DNA from: an uncultured Ruminococcus sp.
GTDB lineage: Bacteria; Bacillota; Clostridia; Oscillospirales; Ruminococcaceae
Direction: 5' to 3'
DNA: 8,918 nucleotides
NCBI GenBank assembly: GCA_947174625.1
Contig: CAMWJT010000042.1
Span: 1 to 8,918, forward strand
Part shown: in pieces, positions 1-5,919 of the stretch
Layout: every line of letters starts with the position of its first letter
Numbering within the stretch: position 1 is the stretch's first letter
Notes under the pieces: model-generated
What the model saw: the letters and a program-made list of their open reading frames with translations, nothing else
The model's database searches: none
What the model was told of the DNA's origin: nothing
Made by a program: the position numbers and the translations under genes

Positions 1-514
1 TTACAACATCCGGTTTTTTGGCATGGATGGCATCGCAGACGGTCTGGGCATTATTTTCAATCAGAACCAGTAAATTTTCTGACAGCACTTGCAGCCGTTC
101 CGCCCGAAGCCGGATCTGTCTGCCGGATTCTTCGCCGGAGATATATAAAATAATATGATTTTCGCCGAGGAACTGACAAATTTGCAGCAGGAGTGTACTT
201 TTTCCGATACCGGGTTCACCGCCTAATAATACAATAGAACCTTTGACAAGACCACCGCCAAGCACTCTGTCGAGTTCGCCAGAACCTGTATGATAGCGGA
301 TTTCGTTCTGTGTGTCGATCTGGGAAATCGCACGGATTTTTCCGGAGAAATCCGCAAGGGAATCTAAACTGATTGCATTATGAATCATAGGTGTGATTTC
401 CTGGAGTGTATTCCATTCACCACAATTCTGACAACAGCCGTTCCATTTGGAGCAAGCCCAGCCACATTCTGAGCAGACGAACTGAATTTTCGGAGAATTA
501 TCTTTTTTTGCCAA
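1..514 (-). CDS. radA: DNA repair protein RadA (Sms), N-terminal 171 residues; 3' end outside window
   Basis: RadA is a RecA-like ATPase that helps process recombination intermediates and branch migration in the cytoplasm. The 171 visible residues show, in order, a four-cysteine zinc finger (C14-x2-C17 and C28-x2-C31), the Walker A motif GGEPGIGKST at 98-107, and the RadA signature GEES...RAERL at 127-141. The gene runs off the left edge just before Walker B, so more than half of a usual ~450-residue RadA is missing from view. The start is TTG at 514-512. It gives the canonical MAKK N-terminus, and an in-frame stop at 544-542 leaves no ATG upstream. The Shine-Dalgarno is weak, a GAAAGAAG run about 9 nt away. 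The peptidase gene ends 37 nt upstream on the same strand with no terminator between, so cotranscription is likely. Identity is secure from the motifs. Confidence 0.95.
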   Translation of the reverse strand, partial: MAKKDNSPKIQFVCSECGWACSKWNGCCQNCGEWNTLQEITPMIHNAISLDSLADFSGKIRAISQIDTQNEIRYHTGSGELDRVLGGGLVKGSIVLLGGEPGIGKSTLLLQICQFLGENHIILYISGEESGRQIRLRAERLQVLSENLLVLIENNAQTVCDAIHAKKPDVV

Positions 515-551
515 ATTATCGAACTTCTTTCTGATATTAGATTATATTGAA

Positions 552-1502
552 TTATTTAGATTGCTCTGATTTTTCCATGACTACAACGCTGTAACTGCCA
601 ATTTCTTCATGGCGTTTTTCGGAAATATCTTTCCGGAATTTCATTGTGCCGTTGCTTTCATAGGGATCTTGAAAATAGTAATAATCTGCATCATAGCCAA
701 TCAAGACCATGCAATGTTCGTTTGCAAGCCACTGAAATTGATGATCTGTTGCGTAACCTCTGGAATTATACAGATACCAGATTGTCGTGGGTGACGGATT
801 CCACATGCCAATGGTTGCCCAGACCAGGACGGGCATCCCTTGTGGGAGATAGGTCTGTGCAAGTTCCTGCAGATCTGTTCCGGAAGTGTCTACCGCCCGG
901 TACTGTTTCGGAAGAAGATGATTGAGCATCCGGACAATGACCGGAGCAAAGCATCCATAGCCGGATTCGCTGTAAGGATTGCCAATAAAAGCGTCTTCGG
1001 GGTGCGGTGCATAAAGTCTGCCATGCTCCTGACGGAAAGACTGACAGGAGATTACGGAGAGCATGTCATCTATTTCGGTTTCCTGGTGGGAATAATATTC
1101 CAGCAACATTTTGGCACTGACGATTTCGCACCCGGTGGGAAGGATGTATTCCTGTGAATAATAGGGGACATCTTCCAGAAGAATGCTTTCCGGGATTTCT
1201 ATCACATCAGGGATTTCGGAAGTTTCCGGAATTGTTTCCGAACTTTCTGAATTTTTTAAATTTTCTGAATTTTCTGTAACAATTTCCTGGAAAATTGAAA
1301 TTTCAGAAGAATTCTGTTTGACAGATTCGGTTTTTGTAGATGTTTTAGAATGACCAGAATTTTGAAATTCTGTAGTACACTCCGTTTCCGGAGGAAGTTC
1401 CGGATCTTCCGACACAGCACATGCCGTCCCGGTAAATAACAGAAACAGCAGGAACAGCATAAAAATGCCTGTCTGATGCCTGATATGTATCGTATGATTC
1501 AT
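552..1502 (-). CDS. Secreted C39-family (Peptidase_C39_2-like) cysteine peptidase with Ser/Glu/Thr-rich linker
   Basis: This 316-residue protein is probably exported and acts on the cell surface or outside the cell; its substrate is unknown. Residues 10-30 form a hydrophobic signal peptide. Cys28 lies in GTAC, a poor lipobox, and A-C-A at 27-29 would also suit signal peptidase I, so lipidation is undecided. Residues 31-105 are a low-complexity linker rich in Ser, Glu and Thr, typical of a wall-spanning spacer. The catalytic domain starts near VPYYSQ (112-117). It shows Cys125 in PTGCE, His263 in NEHCMVLIGYD and Asp279 in QDPY, the Cys-His-Asp set of C39-like papain-fold proteases. No ABC-transporter domain is fused, so this is not a bacteriocin exporter. 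A Shine-Dalgarno AAGGA sits 6 nt before the ATG and a strong promoter lies upstream. Family assignment is firm; biological role is not known. Confidence 0.85.
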   Translation of the reverse strand: MNHTIHIRHQTGIFMLFLLFLLFTGTACAVSEDPELPPETECTTEFQNSGHSKTSTKTESVKQNSSEISIFQEIVTENSENLKNSESSETIPETSEIPDVIEIPESILLEDVPYYSQEYILPTGCEIVSAKMLLEYYSHQETEIDDMLSVISCQSFRQEHGRLYAPHPEDAFIGNPYSESGYGCFAPVIVRMLNHLLPKQYRAVDTSGTDLQELAQTYLPQGMPVLVWATIGMWNPSPTTIWYLYNSRGYATDHQFQWLANEHCMVLIGYDADYYYFQDPYESNGTMKFRKDISEKRHEEIGSYSVVVMEKSEQSK

Positions 1503-1575
1503 GTTTTTTCCTTGTTACAAATTTAGACAAATTGCGATAAACTACAATTTTTTTCTTGTATTTATATTTTATTGT

Positions 1576-1604
1576 ATTGTATCATATTTTATTGCATCTG
1601 TCAA
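1576..1604 (-). promoter_or_regulatory. Sigma-A-type promoter of the C39 peptidase gene
   Basis: On the minus strand TTGACA (1604-1599) is separated by exactly 17 nt from TACAAT (1581-1576), with an extended -10 TGA just before it. This gives a predicted transcript start near 1569 and a leader of roughly 67 nt. It lies after the amidase stop and the inverted repeat, so the peptidase and radA can be expressed apart from the amidase. Confidence 0.75.
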
Positions 1605-1622
1605 TAGTTTTGTCACCGGGGA

Positions 1623-1674
1623 AATTTCTTAATTTGCTAGAACGGCACATGCTGTCCCGGCAAATTAAGAAATT
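1623..1674. repeat. Perfect 15-bp inverted repeat with 22-nt loop between amidase and peptidase genes
   Basis: The arms at 1623-1637 and 1660-1674 are perfectly complementary (AATTTCTTAATTTGC and its reverse complement). The repeat starts 9 nt beyond the amidase stop codon in the direction of transcription and ends 18 nt before the -35 box of the next gene. The position suits a terminator or an operator. However, no T-run follows the stem on the minus strand, so a standard intrinsic terminator is not supported. The loop carries a near copy of peptidase signal-sequence DNA (see findings). Confidence 0.6.
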
Positions 1675-1683
1675 GATGATTGA

Positions 1684-2418
1684 TTAAATTTCCGATTCTG
1701 CACAATACTGGATCAGGGCAGAATAAATTGTAAAGGCGACTTTCTGCTGATAGTCTTCTGTGATAAGTAATGCGGCTTCTTCCGGATTGGACAAAAATCC
1801 GCATTCTGCCATGACAGTAGGATTTTTGCTGTAATAGCAAAGGAATAATTCTTTGCCGCAAAGTTTGATTTCACGCTGATTGTCCGGCTGTAAATAGCTG
1901 ACAAACTGGTTCTGGAGCGTCTGCGCCAAAGCGGCATTTTTGGAATTCGCATCAGAATAGAACATCTGTGCGCCGTTGTACTGCGGATCTGTAAATTGAT
2001 TCTGGTGGATAGAAATACAGATTGCATCCTGAACAGAATTGAACAGCTCCAGTCTGTTATCCATATCAGAACTTTTCTGATTGGCAATCCCTTCAATGCC
2101 GTCATCATGAATGGATCTGTCTGTGTCTCTGGTTGTCAGGACGGTGTAGCCGGATGCCTGGAGCATGTCACGCAAGTCCAGGAGAATGGCAAGATTGATA
2201 TTTTTTTCTACATCACCGGCAGCAGATGTGCATCCGCCGTCCATGCCGCCATGTCCGGCATCCAAGATAATCACCTGTCCATTGCTTGCAGCGGAACTGA
2301 CCTGCCTGGCAGACTGTTCCATACGACGTACGGTGTACCATGAACCGGCAATGACAAGAGCAACAGCGGAAGTGACTGCGCCGACTCTGGCAAGCAGTTC
2401 TTTTTTATGGATTGTCAT
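1684..2418 (-). CDS. cwlD: N-acetylmuramoyl-L-alanine amidase, CwlD-like (Amidase_3)
   Basis: This zinc amidase family cleaves the bond between N-acetylmuramic acid and the stem-peptide L-alanine. In spore formers CwlD acts in making muramic delta-lactam of the spore cortex. A hydrophobic segment near residues 12-28 should act as an N-terminal anchor or uncleaved signal, placing the enzyme outside the membrane. Zinc ligands are visible as His56 in DAGHGG, Glu71 in VEKN and His138 in ISIHQN; the catalytic Glu205 is in MAECGFLSNP. The 244-residue length and lack of wall-binding or SH3 domains match CwlD rather than larger autolysins, as does the segment around 107-127 that resembles the same region of Bacillus CwlD. 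A good Shine-Dalgarno AGGTGAG (2430-2424) precedes the ATG by 5 nt. Amidase activity is near certain. The sporulation role is inferred, because no other spore gene is in view. Confidence 0.85.
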   Translation of the reverse strand: MTIHKKELLARVGAVTSAVALVIAGSWYTVRRMEQSARQVSSAASNGQVIILDAGHGGMDGGCTSAAGDVEKNINLAILLDLRDMLQASGYTVLTTRDTDRSIHDDGIEGIANQKSSDMDNRLELFNSVQDAICISIHQNQFTDPQYNGAQMFYSDANSKNAALAQTLQNQFVSYLQPDNQREIKLCGKELFLCYYSKNPTVMAECGFLSNPEEAALLITEDYQQKVAFTIYSALIQYCAESEI

Positions 2419-2472
2419 AAATTCTCACCTGCATTACTAAAAATTTAAAAAAATATCTGAGAGTACTAAAAA

Positions 2473-2498
2473 ATTATGATCTGGCAGGGAAAATTATG
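2473..2498 (-). promoter_or_regulatory. Candidate amidase promoter, possibly sigma-E-like
   Basis: Two copies of CATAAT lie on the minus strand at 2498-2493 and 2478-2473 with 14 nt between them, in the context GCATAATT...CATAATTT. This resembles sporulation sigma-E promoters, which have an ATA-containing -35 and a CATA-type -10 at about this spacing. The predicted start near 2465 leaves a leader of about 47 nt. No good TTGACA/TATAAT pair was seen for this gene. The match is partial and written from memory of the consensus, so it is tentative. Confidence 0.3.
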
Positions 2499-2508
2499 CC
2501 TGAAAGAC

Positions 2509-2537
2509 TTGTAACAGAATCCGGATTGTGGTATACT
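2509..2537 (+). promoter_or_regulatory. Sigma-A-type promoter of UDP-glucose dehydrogenase gene
   Basis: TTGTAA (2509-2514), a 17-nt spacer and TATACT (2532-2537), with an extended -10 TGG directly before it. The predicted transcript start is near 2544. A dyad begins at the last base of the -10 and covers the start site. The gene's Shine-Dalgarno GAGGAA is at 2574-2579, 5 nt before the ATG. Confidence 0.75.
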
Positions 2538-2557
2538 AGAATAGATAAGCTATTCTA
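2537..2557. repeat. 8-bp perfect dyad over the transcription start (possible operator)
   Basis: TAGAATAG at 2537-2544 and CTATTCTA at 2550-2557 are perfect inverted repeats around the 5-nt centre ATAAG. The element overlaps the -10 box and the predicted start site. That placement fits a repressor operator, or alternatively a stabilising hairpin at the 5' end of the transcript. Confidence 0.45.
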
Positions 2558-2584
2558 TATTATAAAATAATGTGAGGAATTATC

Positions 2585-3835
2585 ATGCAAAAAAAATATA
2601 CCATTGCTGTCGCCGGTACGGGTTATGTAGGGCTGAGTTTAGCTGTACTGCTGGCACAGCATCATAAAGTCTATGCTGTGGATGTCATTCCTGAAAAAGT
2701 GGCACAGATCAATCAGAAAAAATCTCCGATCCAGGATGTGTATCTTGAAAAATATCTTGCAGAAAAAGAGTTGGATCTGACGGCAACACTGGATGCAGAG
2801 CAGGCATACCGTCATGCGGATTTTGTGATTATTGCGACACCGACGAATTATGACAGCCGGAAGAATTTTTTTGATACGAGTGCGGTTGAGGCAGTTATCC
2901 GGCTTGTGATGCAGTATCAGTCAGAAGCGATCATGATAATCAAATCTACAATTCCGGTGGGTTATACAGAATTCATCCGGAAAAAGACCGGCTCGGAAAA
3001 TATTCTGTTCAGTCCGGAGTTTCTGCGGGAATCCAAGGCGCTCTATGATAATTTATATCCAAGCCGGATTATTGTCGGGACGGATCTGCAAAATGCGAGA
3101 CTGGTGCAGATGGCACAGATATTCGCCGGATTGCTCCAGGAAGGTGCAGTAAAAGAAGAAATTGACATGCTGTTCATGGGATTCACGGAGGCGGAAGCCG
3201 TCAAATTATTTGCCAATACGTATCTTGCGTTACGTGTTTCTTATTTTAATGAACTGGACACTTATGCCGAAATGAAAGGACTTGACACAGAACAGATCAT
3301 TCAGGGAGTGTGTCTTGATCCGAGAATCGGCACGCATTATAATAATCCGAGTTTTGGTTATGGGGGGTATTGTCTGCCCAAAGACACCAAACAGCTCCTT
3401 GCCAATTATGCCGATGTCCCGGAAGATCTGATCCGTGCGATTGTGGAATCCAACCGCACCCGGAAGGACTTCATTGCAGACAGGGTGTTACAGAAAGCCG
3501 GTTATTATAATTATGGAGATAATACGATCTATGACAGCAGTCAGGAGAAGCCGGTGACAGTTGGTGTATATCGACTAACCATGAAATCGAATTCTGATAA
3601 TTTCCGGCAAAGTTCGATTCAGGGTGTTATGAAACGTGTGAAAGCAAAGGGCGCACAAGTGATTATCTATGAACCGACACTCCGGGACGGCGAAACGTTC
3701 TTCGGGAGTCTTGTCGTGAATGATCTGGACAAGTTCAAGTTGCATAGTGATGTGGTGATTGCGAACCGTTATGACAGCCGTCTGGATGATATTGCAGACA
3801 AAGTTTATACAAGAGATATTTTTAAGAGAGATTAA
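2585..3835 (+). CDS. ugd: UDP-glucose 6-dehydrogenase
   Basis: This cytoplasmic enzyme oxidises UDP-glucose to UDP-glucuronate with two NAD+, supplying uronic acid precursors for capsule or exopolysaccharide. The 416-residue protein opens with the Rossmann motif GTGYVGLS (11-18). It then shows TPTNYD (85-90), KSTIPVGYT (120-128) and SPEFLRES (143-150). Expected active-site residues are present: Glu145, Glu149, Lys207, Asn211, the nucleophile Cys263 in GGYCLPKD, and Asp267. The spacing Lys-Asn-Cys-Asp matches the well-studied streptococcal enzyme. The C-terminal UDP-binding domain follows (about 320-410). The short form of about 400 residues matches the E. coli/streptococcal class. No glycosyltransferase or polysaccharide gene is next to it, so the pathway it feeds cannot be read from context. 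It has its own promoter and a strong ribosome binding site. Confidence 0.95.
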   Translation: MQKKYTIAVAGTGYVGLSLAVLLAQHHKVYAVDVIPEKVAQINQKKSPIQDVYLEKYLAEKELDLTATLDAEQAYRHADFVIIATPTNYDSRKNFFDTSAVEAVIRLVMQYQSEAIMIIKSTIPVGYTEFIRKKTGSENILFSPEFLRESKALYDNLYPSRIIVGTDLQNARLVQMAQIFAGLLQEGAVKEEIDMLFMGFTEAEAVKLFANTYLALRVSYFNELDTYAEMKGLDTEQIIQGVCLDPRIGTHYNNPSFGYGGYCLPKDTKQLLANYADVPEDLIRAIVESNRTRKDFIADRVLQKAGYYNYGDNTIYDSSQEKPVTVGVYRLTMKSNSDNFRQSSIQGVMKRVKAKGAQVIIYEPTLRDGETFFGSLVVNDLDKFKLHSDVVIANRYDSRLDDIADKVYTRDIFKRD

Positions 3836-3855
3836 GAGAGATTAAGAGAGATTAA
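3823..3855 (+). repeat. Three tandem copies of a 10-bp unit over the ugd stop codon
   Basis: TAAGAGAGAT is repeated exactly three times (3823-3832, 3833-3842, 3843-3852) and followed by a fourth TAA. The ugd stop codon is the TAA at 3833-3835. Because 10 is not a multiple of 3, the TAAs at 3833, 3843 and 3853 close all three reading frames. The repeated purine tract GAGAG also supplies the only weak Shine-Dalgarno-like sequence before the next gene. Confidence 0.85.
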
Positions 3856-3866
3856 AAAATTTCGTT

Positions 3867-4196
3867 ATGAATTTAGAAAAATTATGCGCATTGTATGATT
3901 TGCACGATTCTGTGGTTGTGAAATTTTCTTACTGTTTCGAAAAAAGATGTGCTGTCTGTATATTAAATCTTGGTGACTGGCAGGATAGAAATACTTGTAC
4001 AATAAAATTCAATGATATTCTATTTTTTAAACTGGAATCGGAGAATGCGGATTTTGCGGAAAATGAATTAATTGCGCTTGAAGTATCCAGTGATGAAACA
4101 GAATATTTCAAAGCATTTTTTAGTGAAGGGTTTATGAAACCAGGAAAAGCGATTGAGATCAGATGTCATGATGTGGAAATCGAACTCATATCATAA
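3867..4196 (+). CDS. Small hypothetical protein (109 aa), family not recognised
   Basis: I do not recognise this protein. It has 109 residues, no signal peptide and no membrane segment, so it is probably cytoplasmic. It starts with MNLEKLCALYDLHDS and looks like a small alpha/beta domain: alternating hydrophobic strands near 16-34 and 44-57, a more acidic middle (57-77) and a charged C-terminal strand. The LHDS motif followed by hydrophobic strands is reminiscent of some small immunity-type proteins of polymorphic toxin systems, but that is only an impression and no toxin gene is nearby. It starts 31 nt after ugd and ends before a terminator, so it is probably the last gene of the ugd transcript. 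The ribosome binding site is poor (GAGAG about 17 nt upstream). Base composition is visibly more AT-rich than its neighbours, and CCGG, common elsewhere here, is absent from it. Confidence 0.65.
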   Translation: MNLEKLCALYDLHDSVVVKFSYCFEKRCAVCILNLGDWQDRNTCTIKFNDILFFKLESENADFAENELIALEVSSDETEYFKAFFSEGFMKPGKAIEIRCHDVEIELIS

Positions 4197-4220
4197 ATCA
4201 ATAAATCAACACATCATGCG

Positions 4221-4249
4221 AAAAGCACACCTGTCCGGTGTGCTTTTTT
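4221..4249. terminator. Intrinsic terminator between convergent genes, probably bidirectional
   Basis: An 11-bp stem AAAAGCACACC / GGTGTGCTTTT surrounds the 5-nt loop TGTCC and is followed by a run of T to 4249. On the plus strand this ends the ugd transcript. The A-tract on the left arm gives a shorter U-tract on the minus strand, so it can also end the metallophosphoesterase transcript, whose stop codon is at 4261. Confidence 0.85.
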
Positions 4250-4260
4250 AGTAGTCATTA

Positions 4261-4983
4261 TCATTCATAATCCGGAGAATAGACACACTCCATGCCGTTT
4301 TCTGTCAGTAATAAAATATCATTATAGACTAAAAAATGCTTGTCATCATATGGCATGGACATGTGATAATGTCCGGAGAACCAGAGTTTGAAATCCAGTT
4401 TTGCGTCGATCTCATCAAAATAATCTGTCAATTCATTCCGGTGATAACAATCCCAGCCAAATAAATCTCTCTGGATATGCTGCGGCAGGGAGTGCGTGAG
4501 TACAATGTCCGTCTTCCAGTGCATGGATTCCAATGCTTTCCGTCCCCGTTTCATTTCATGATAATTCGGCATTTCTCTTTCCCAGATGGAAACTCCTTTT
4601 TTCCGGAAAACTTTGTCGTGACTCTCTGCACCCCCGAAAGCAAAGAATCGTTTTCCCTCCAGTTCAAAGATATTCCCCCGGCAGAGATGATAAATATGTT
4701 CTGTAATTCTATGTACCTGTGCGCCGTTCCATTCTGTTATGGGATAGGATTCGAGCATGTCAAAATTTTCGTGGTTGCCGTCAATGAAAAGTGTTGTCCA
4801 GGGCTTTTTTTCAAGCCATCTTAACCACCATTGTTCTGACTTTGCACCGTTCCATAATAACCCGAAATCACCACAGATAATCATATAATCCGAGCGTGTA
4901 AGTTGTCTTTGCATCGGGAAGCGTCTGGCTGAAAATTTGTGGATGTCATATTCTCCGTGAATATCTCCAGTAATAAAAATCAT
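4261..4983 (-). CDS. Calcineurin-like metallophosphoesterase
   Basis: This 240-residue cytoplasmic protein has the full metal-binding signature of the calcineurin-like phosphoesterase fold: GDIHG (Asp7, His9), GDFG (Asp39), GNHEN (Asn70, His71), His164 in VLTHS, and GHYH (His205, His207). Such enzymes bind two metal ions and hydrolyse phosphomono- or diesters. The substrate cannot be told from sequence. No signal peptide or membrane segment is present. The gene stands alone, convergent to the ugd unit and divergent from pspA. A strong Shine-Dalgarno AAAGGGG (4998-4992) lies 8 nt before the ATG and the gene has its own promoter. Length and motifs look intact. It is one of a set of solitary phosphoesterases common in gut Clostridia (family knowledge), with no assigned physiological role. 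Confidence 0.85.
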   Translation of the reverse strand: MIFITGDIHGEYDIHKFSARRFPMQRQLTRSDYMIICGDFGLLWNGAKSEQWWLRWLEKKPWTTLFIDGNHENFDMLESYPITEWNGAQVHRITEHIYHLCRGNIFELEGKRFFAFGGAESHDKVFRKKGVSIWEREMPNYHEMKRGRKALESMHWKTDIVLTHSLPQHIQRDLFGWDCYHRNELTDYFDEIDAKLDFKLWFSGHYHMSMPYDDKHFLVYNDILLLTENGMECVYSPDYE

Positions 4984-5017
4984 GAAAAAATCCCCTTTCT
5001 GCGTTTTGCTCTCTCAT

Positions 5018-5046
5018 ATTATAACACATATTTCTTTATTTGTATA
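5018..5046 (-). promoter_or_regulatory. Sigma-A-type promoter of the metallophosphoesterase gene
   Basis: On the minus strand TATACA (5046-5041), a 17-nt spacer and a perfect TATAAT (5023-5018) with extended -10 TGT. The predicted start near 5011 gives a leader of only about 28 nt before the ATG, with the Shine-Dalgarno inside it. Confidence 0.75.
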
Positions 5047-5093
5047 GAGGTATTTTTGAATATTTTTTTAGTTGCAGAAATCATAAAATTTCC

Positions 5094-5110
5094 CGAATTG
5101 CAATAATTCG
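5094..5110. repeat. Dyad abutting the pspA -35 box (possible regulator site)
   Basis: CGAATT (5094-5099) and AATTCG (5105-5110) form a perfect 6-bp inverted repeat around GCAAT. It ends one base before the TTGACA of the pspA promoter. That position suits an activator or repressor that works on this promoter. The match to any known box was not established. Confidence 0.4.
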
Positions 5111-5111
5111 C

Positions 5112-5140
5112 TTGACAACTGGGCTGTTTTGTGTTATGAT
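5112..5140 (+). promoter_or_regulatory. Strong promoter of the pspA-fhs-tsaE-tsaB operon
   Basis: Consensus TTGACA (5112-5117), a 17-nt spacer and TATGAT (5135-5140) with extended -10 TGT. The predicted start near 5147 gives an AT-rich leader of about 82 nt. No second promoter was evident inside the downstream operon. Confidence 0.85.
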
Positions 5141-5228
5141 AAAATCAGGGCGAATATTTATGCGCAGAATAAAATAATATTAAATAATTTTATAAATCAA
5201 CAGCCATTCCCGGAGGTGTTGTGTTGAC

Positions 5229-5897
5229 ATGAGTATTTTTTCCAGAGCCGGCGATGTTTTTAAGTCTAATCTGAATGACTTGATTGACCGTGCAGAAAAT
5301 CCAGAAAAAATGGTCAGACAGATTATTCTTGACATGCAGAAAGAATTAAACAATGCTGTCAGGTCGCTTGGTGAAGCCGTTGCCGGCGAGCGGATTGCAG
5401 AAAAACAATATCAGGATGCTGTCAGGAAATCAGCGGACTGGGAAGCAAAAGCAAAGACTGCGCTTCTGTCGGATCAGGTTGCACTTGCCAGGAAAGCACT
5501 TGCCCGGAAGGTCAGTGCTGATGAGGAAGCCGAACGCTGTCGGGAAGCTTGTGAGACGATTTCACAACAGACGGAAATCATCCGGGCGCAGGTGGAAACG
5601 CTCCGGGCAGAACTGGAAGAAGCGAAAAGCCGTCAGGCAATATTAACTGCCAGATCACAGGCGGCGGAAACCAGGAAGCACCTGGCGCAGTCTGTCAGTC
5701 ATGTCGGACTCTCCGGTGCAACGGAAAAACTTGACCGGATGGAACAGAAAATTATGCAGAAAGAGGCAGAAGCAGAAGCTTTTGCAGAGATAGCGAATGT
5801 TTATCATTCTGAAAATTCCGGAGAATCCGGCATTTTGTCAGATACCCGGATTGACAGCGAATTACAGAGACTCATGAAAGAGATCAATCAATCATAA
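5229..5897 (+). CDS. pspA: PspA/IM30 family envelope-stress protein
   Basis: PspA/IM30 proteins are bacterial ESCRT-III relatives that assemble on the inner face of the cytoplasmic membrane and protect it under stress. The 222-residue sequence fits in length and layout. It has an N-terminal amphipathic segment (about 1-22), the conserved NPEKM at 24-28, and then almost uninterrupted heptad-like alpha helix (about 25-192) rich in Ala, Glu, Gln, Lys and Arg. A short Ser/Gly-rich linker (194-205) leads to a last helix (206-220). No membrane-spanning segment is present, as expected. A strong Shine-Dalgarno GGAGGTG (5212-5218) sits 10 nt before the ATG. It is the first gene of the operon; the next gene begins 22 nt after its stop. 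No pspB, pspC or Lia-type partner is visible here, so the signal controlling it is unknown. The dyad at the promoter may be its control site. Confidence 0.9.
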   Translation: MSIFSRAGDVFKSNLNDLIDRAENPEKMVRQIILDMQKELNNAVRSLGEAVAGERIAEKQYQDAVRKSADWEAKAKTALLSDQVALARKALARKVSADEEAERCREACETISQQTEIIRAQVETLRAELEEAKSRQAILTARSQAAETRKHLAQSVSHVGLSGATEKLDRMEQKIMQKEAEAEAFAEIANVYHSENSGESGILSDTRIDSELQRLMKEINQS

Positions 5898-5919
5898 ATT
5901 AACGCAGGGAGGACTTTCT

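Noticed and set aside
547..552. TATAAT on the minus strand just before radA as its own promoter
   Set aside because: No acceptable -35 at the right distance; readthrough from the peptidase promoter is simpler.
840..1157. Plus-strand open frame opposite the peptidase gene
   Set aside because: Antisense to a motif-complete gene, with no ribosome binding site or recognisable domain.
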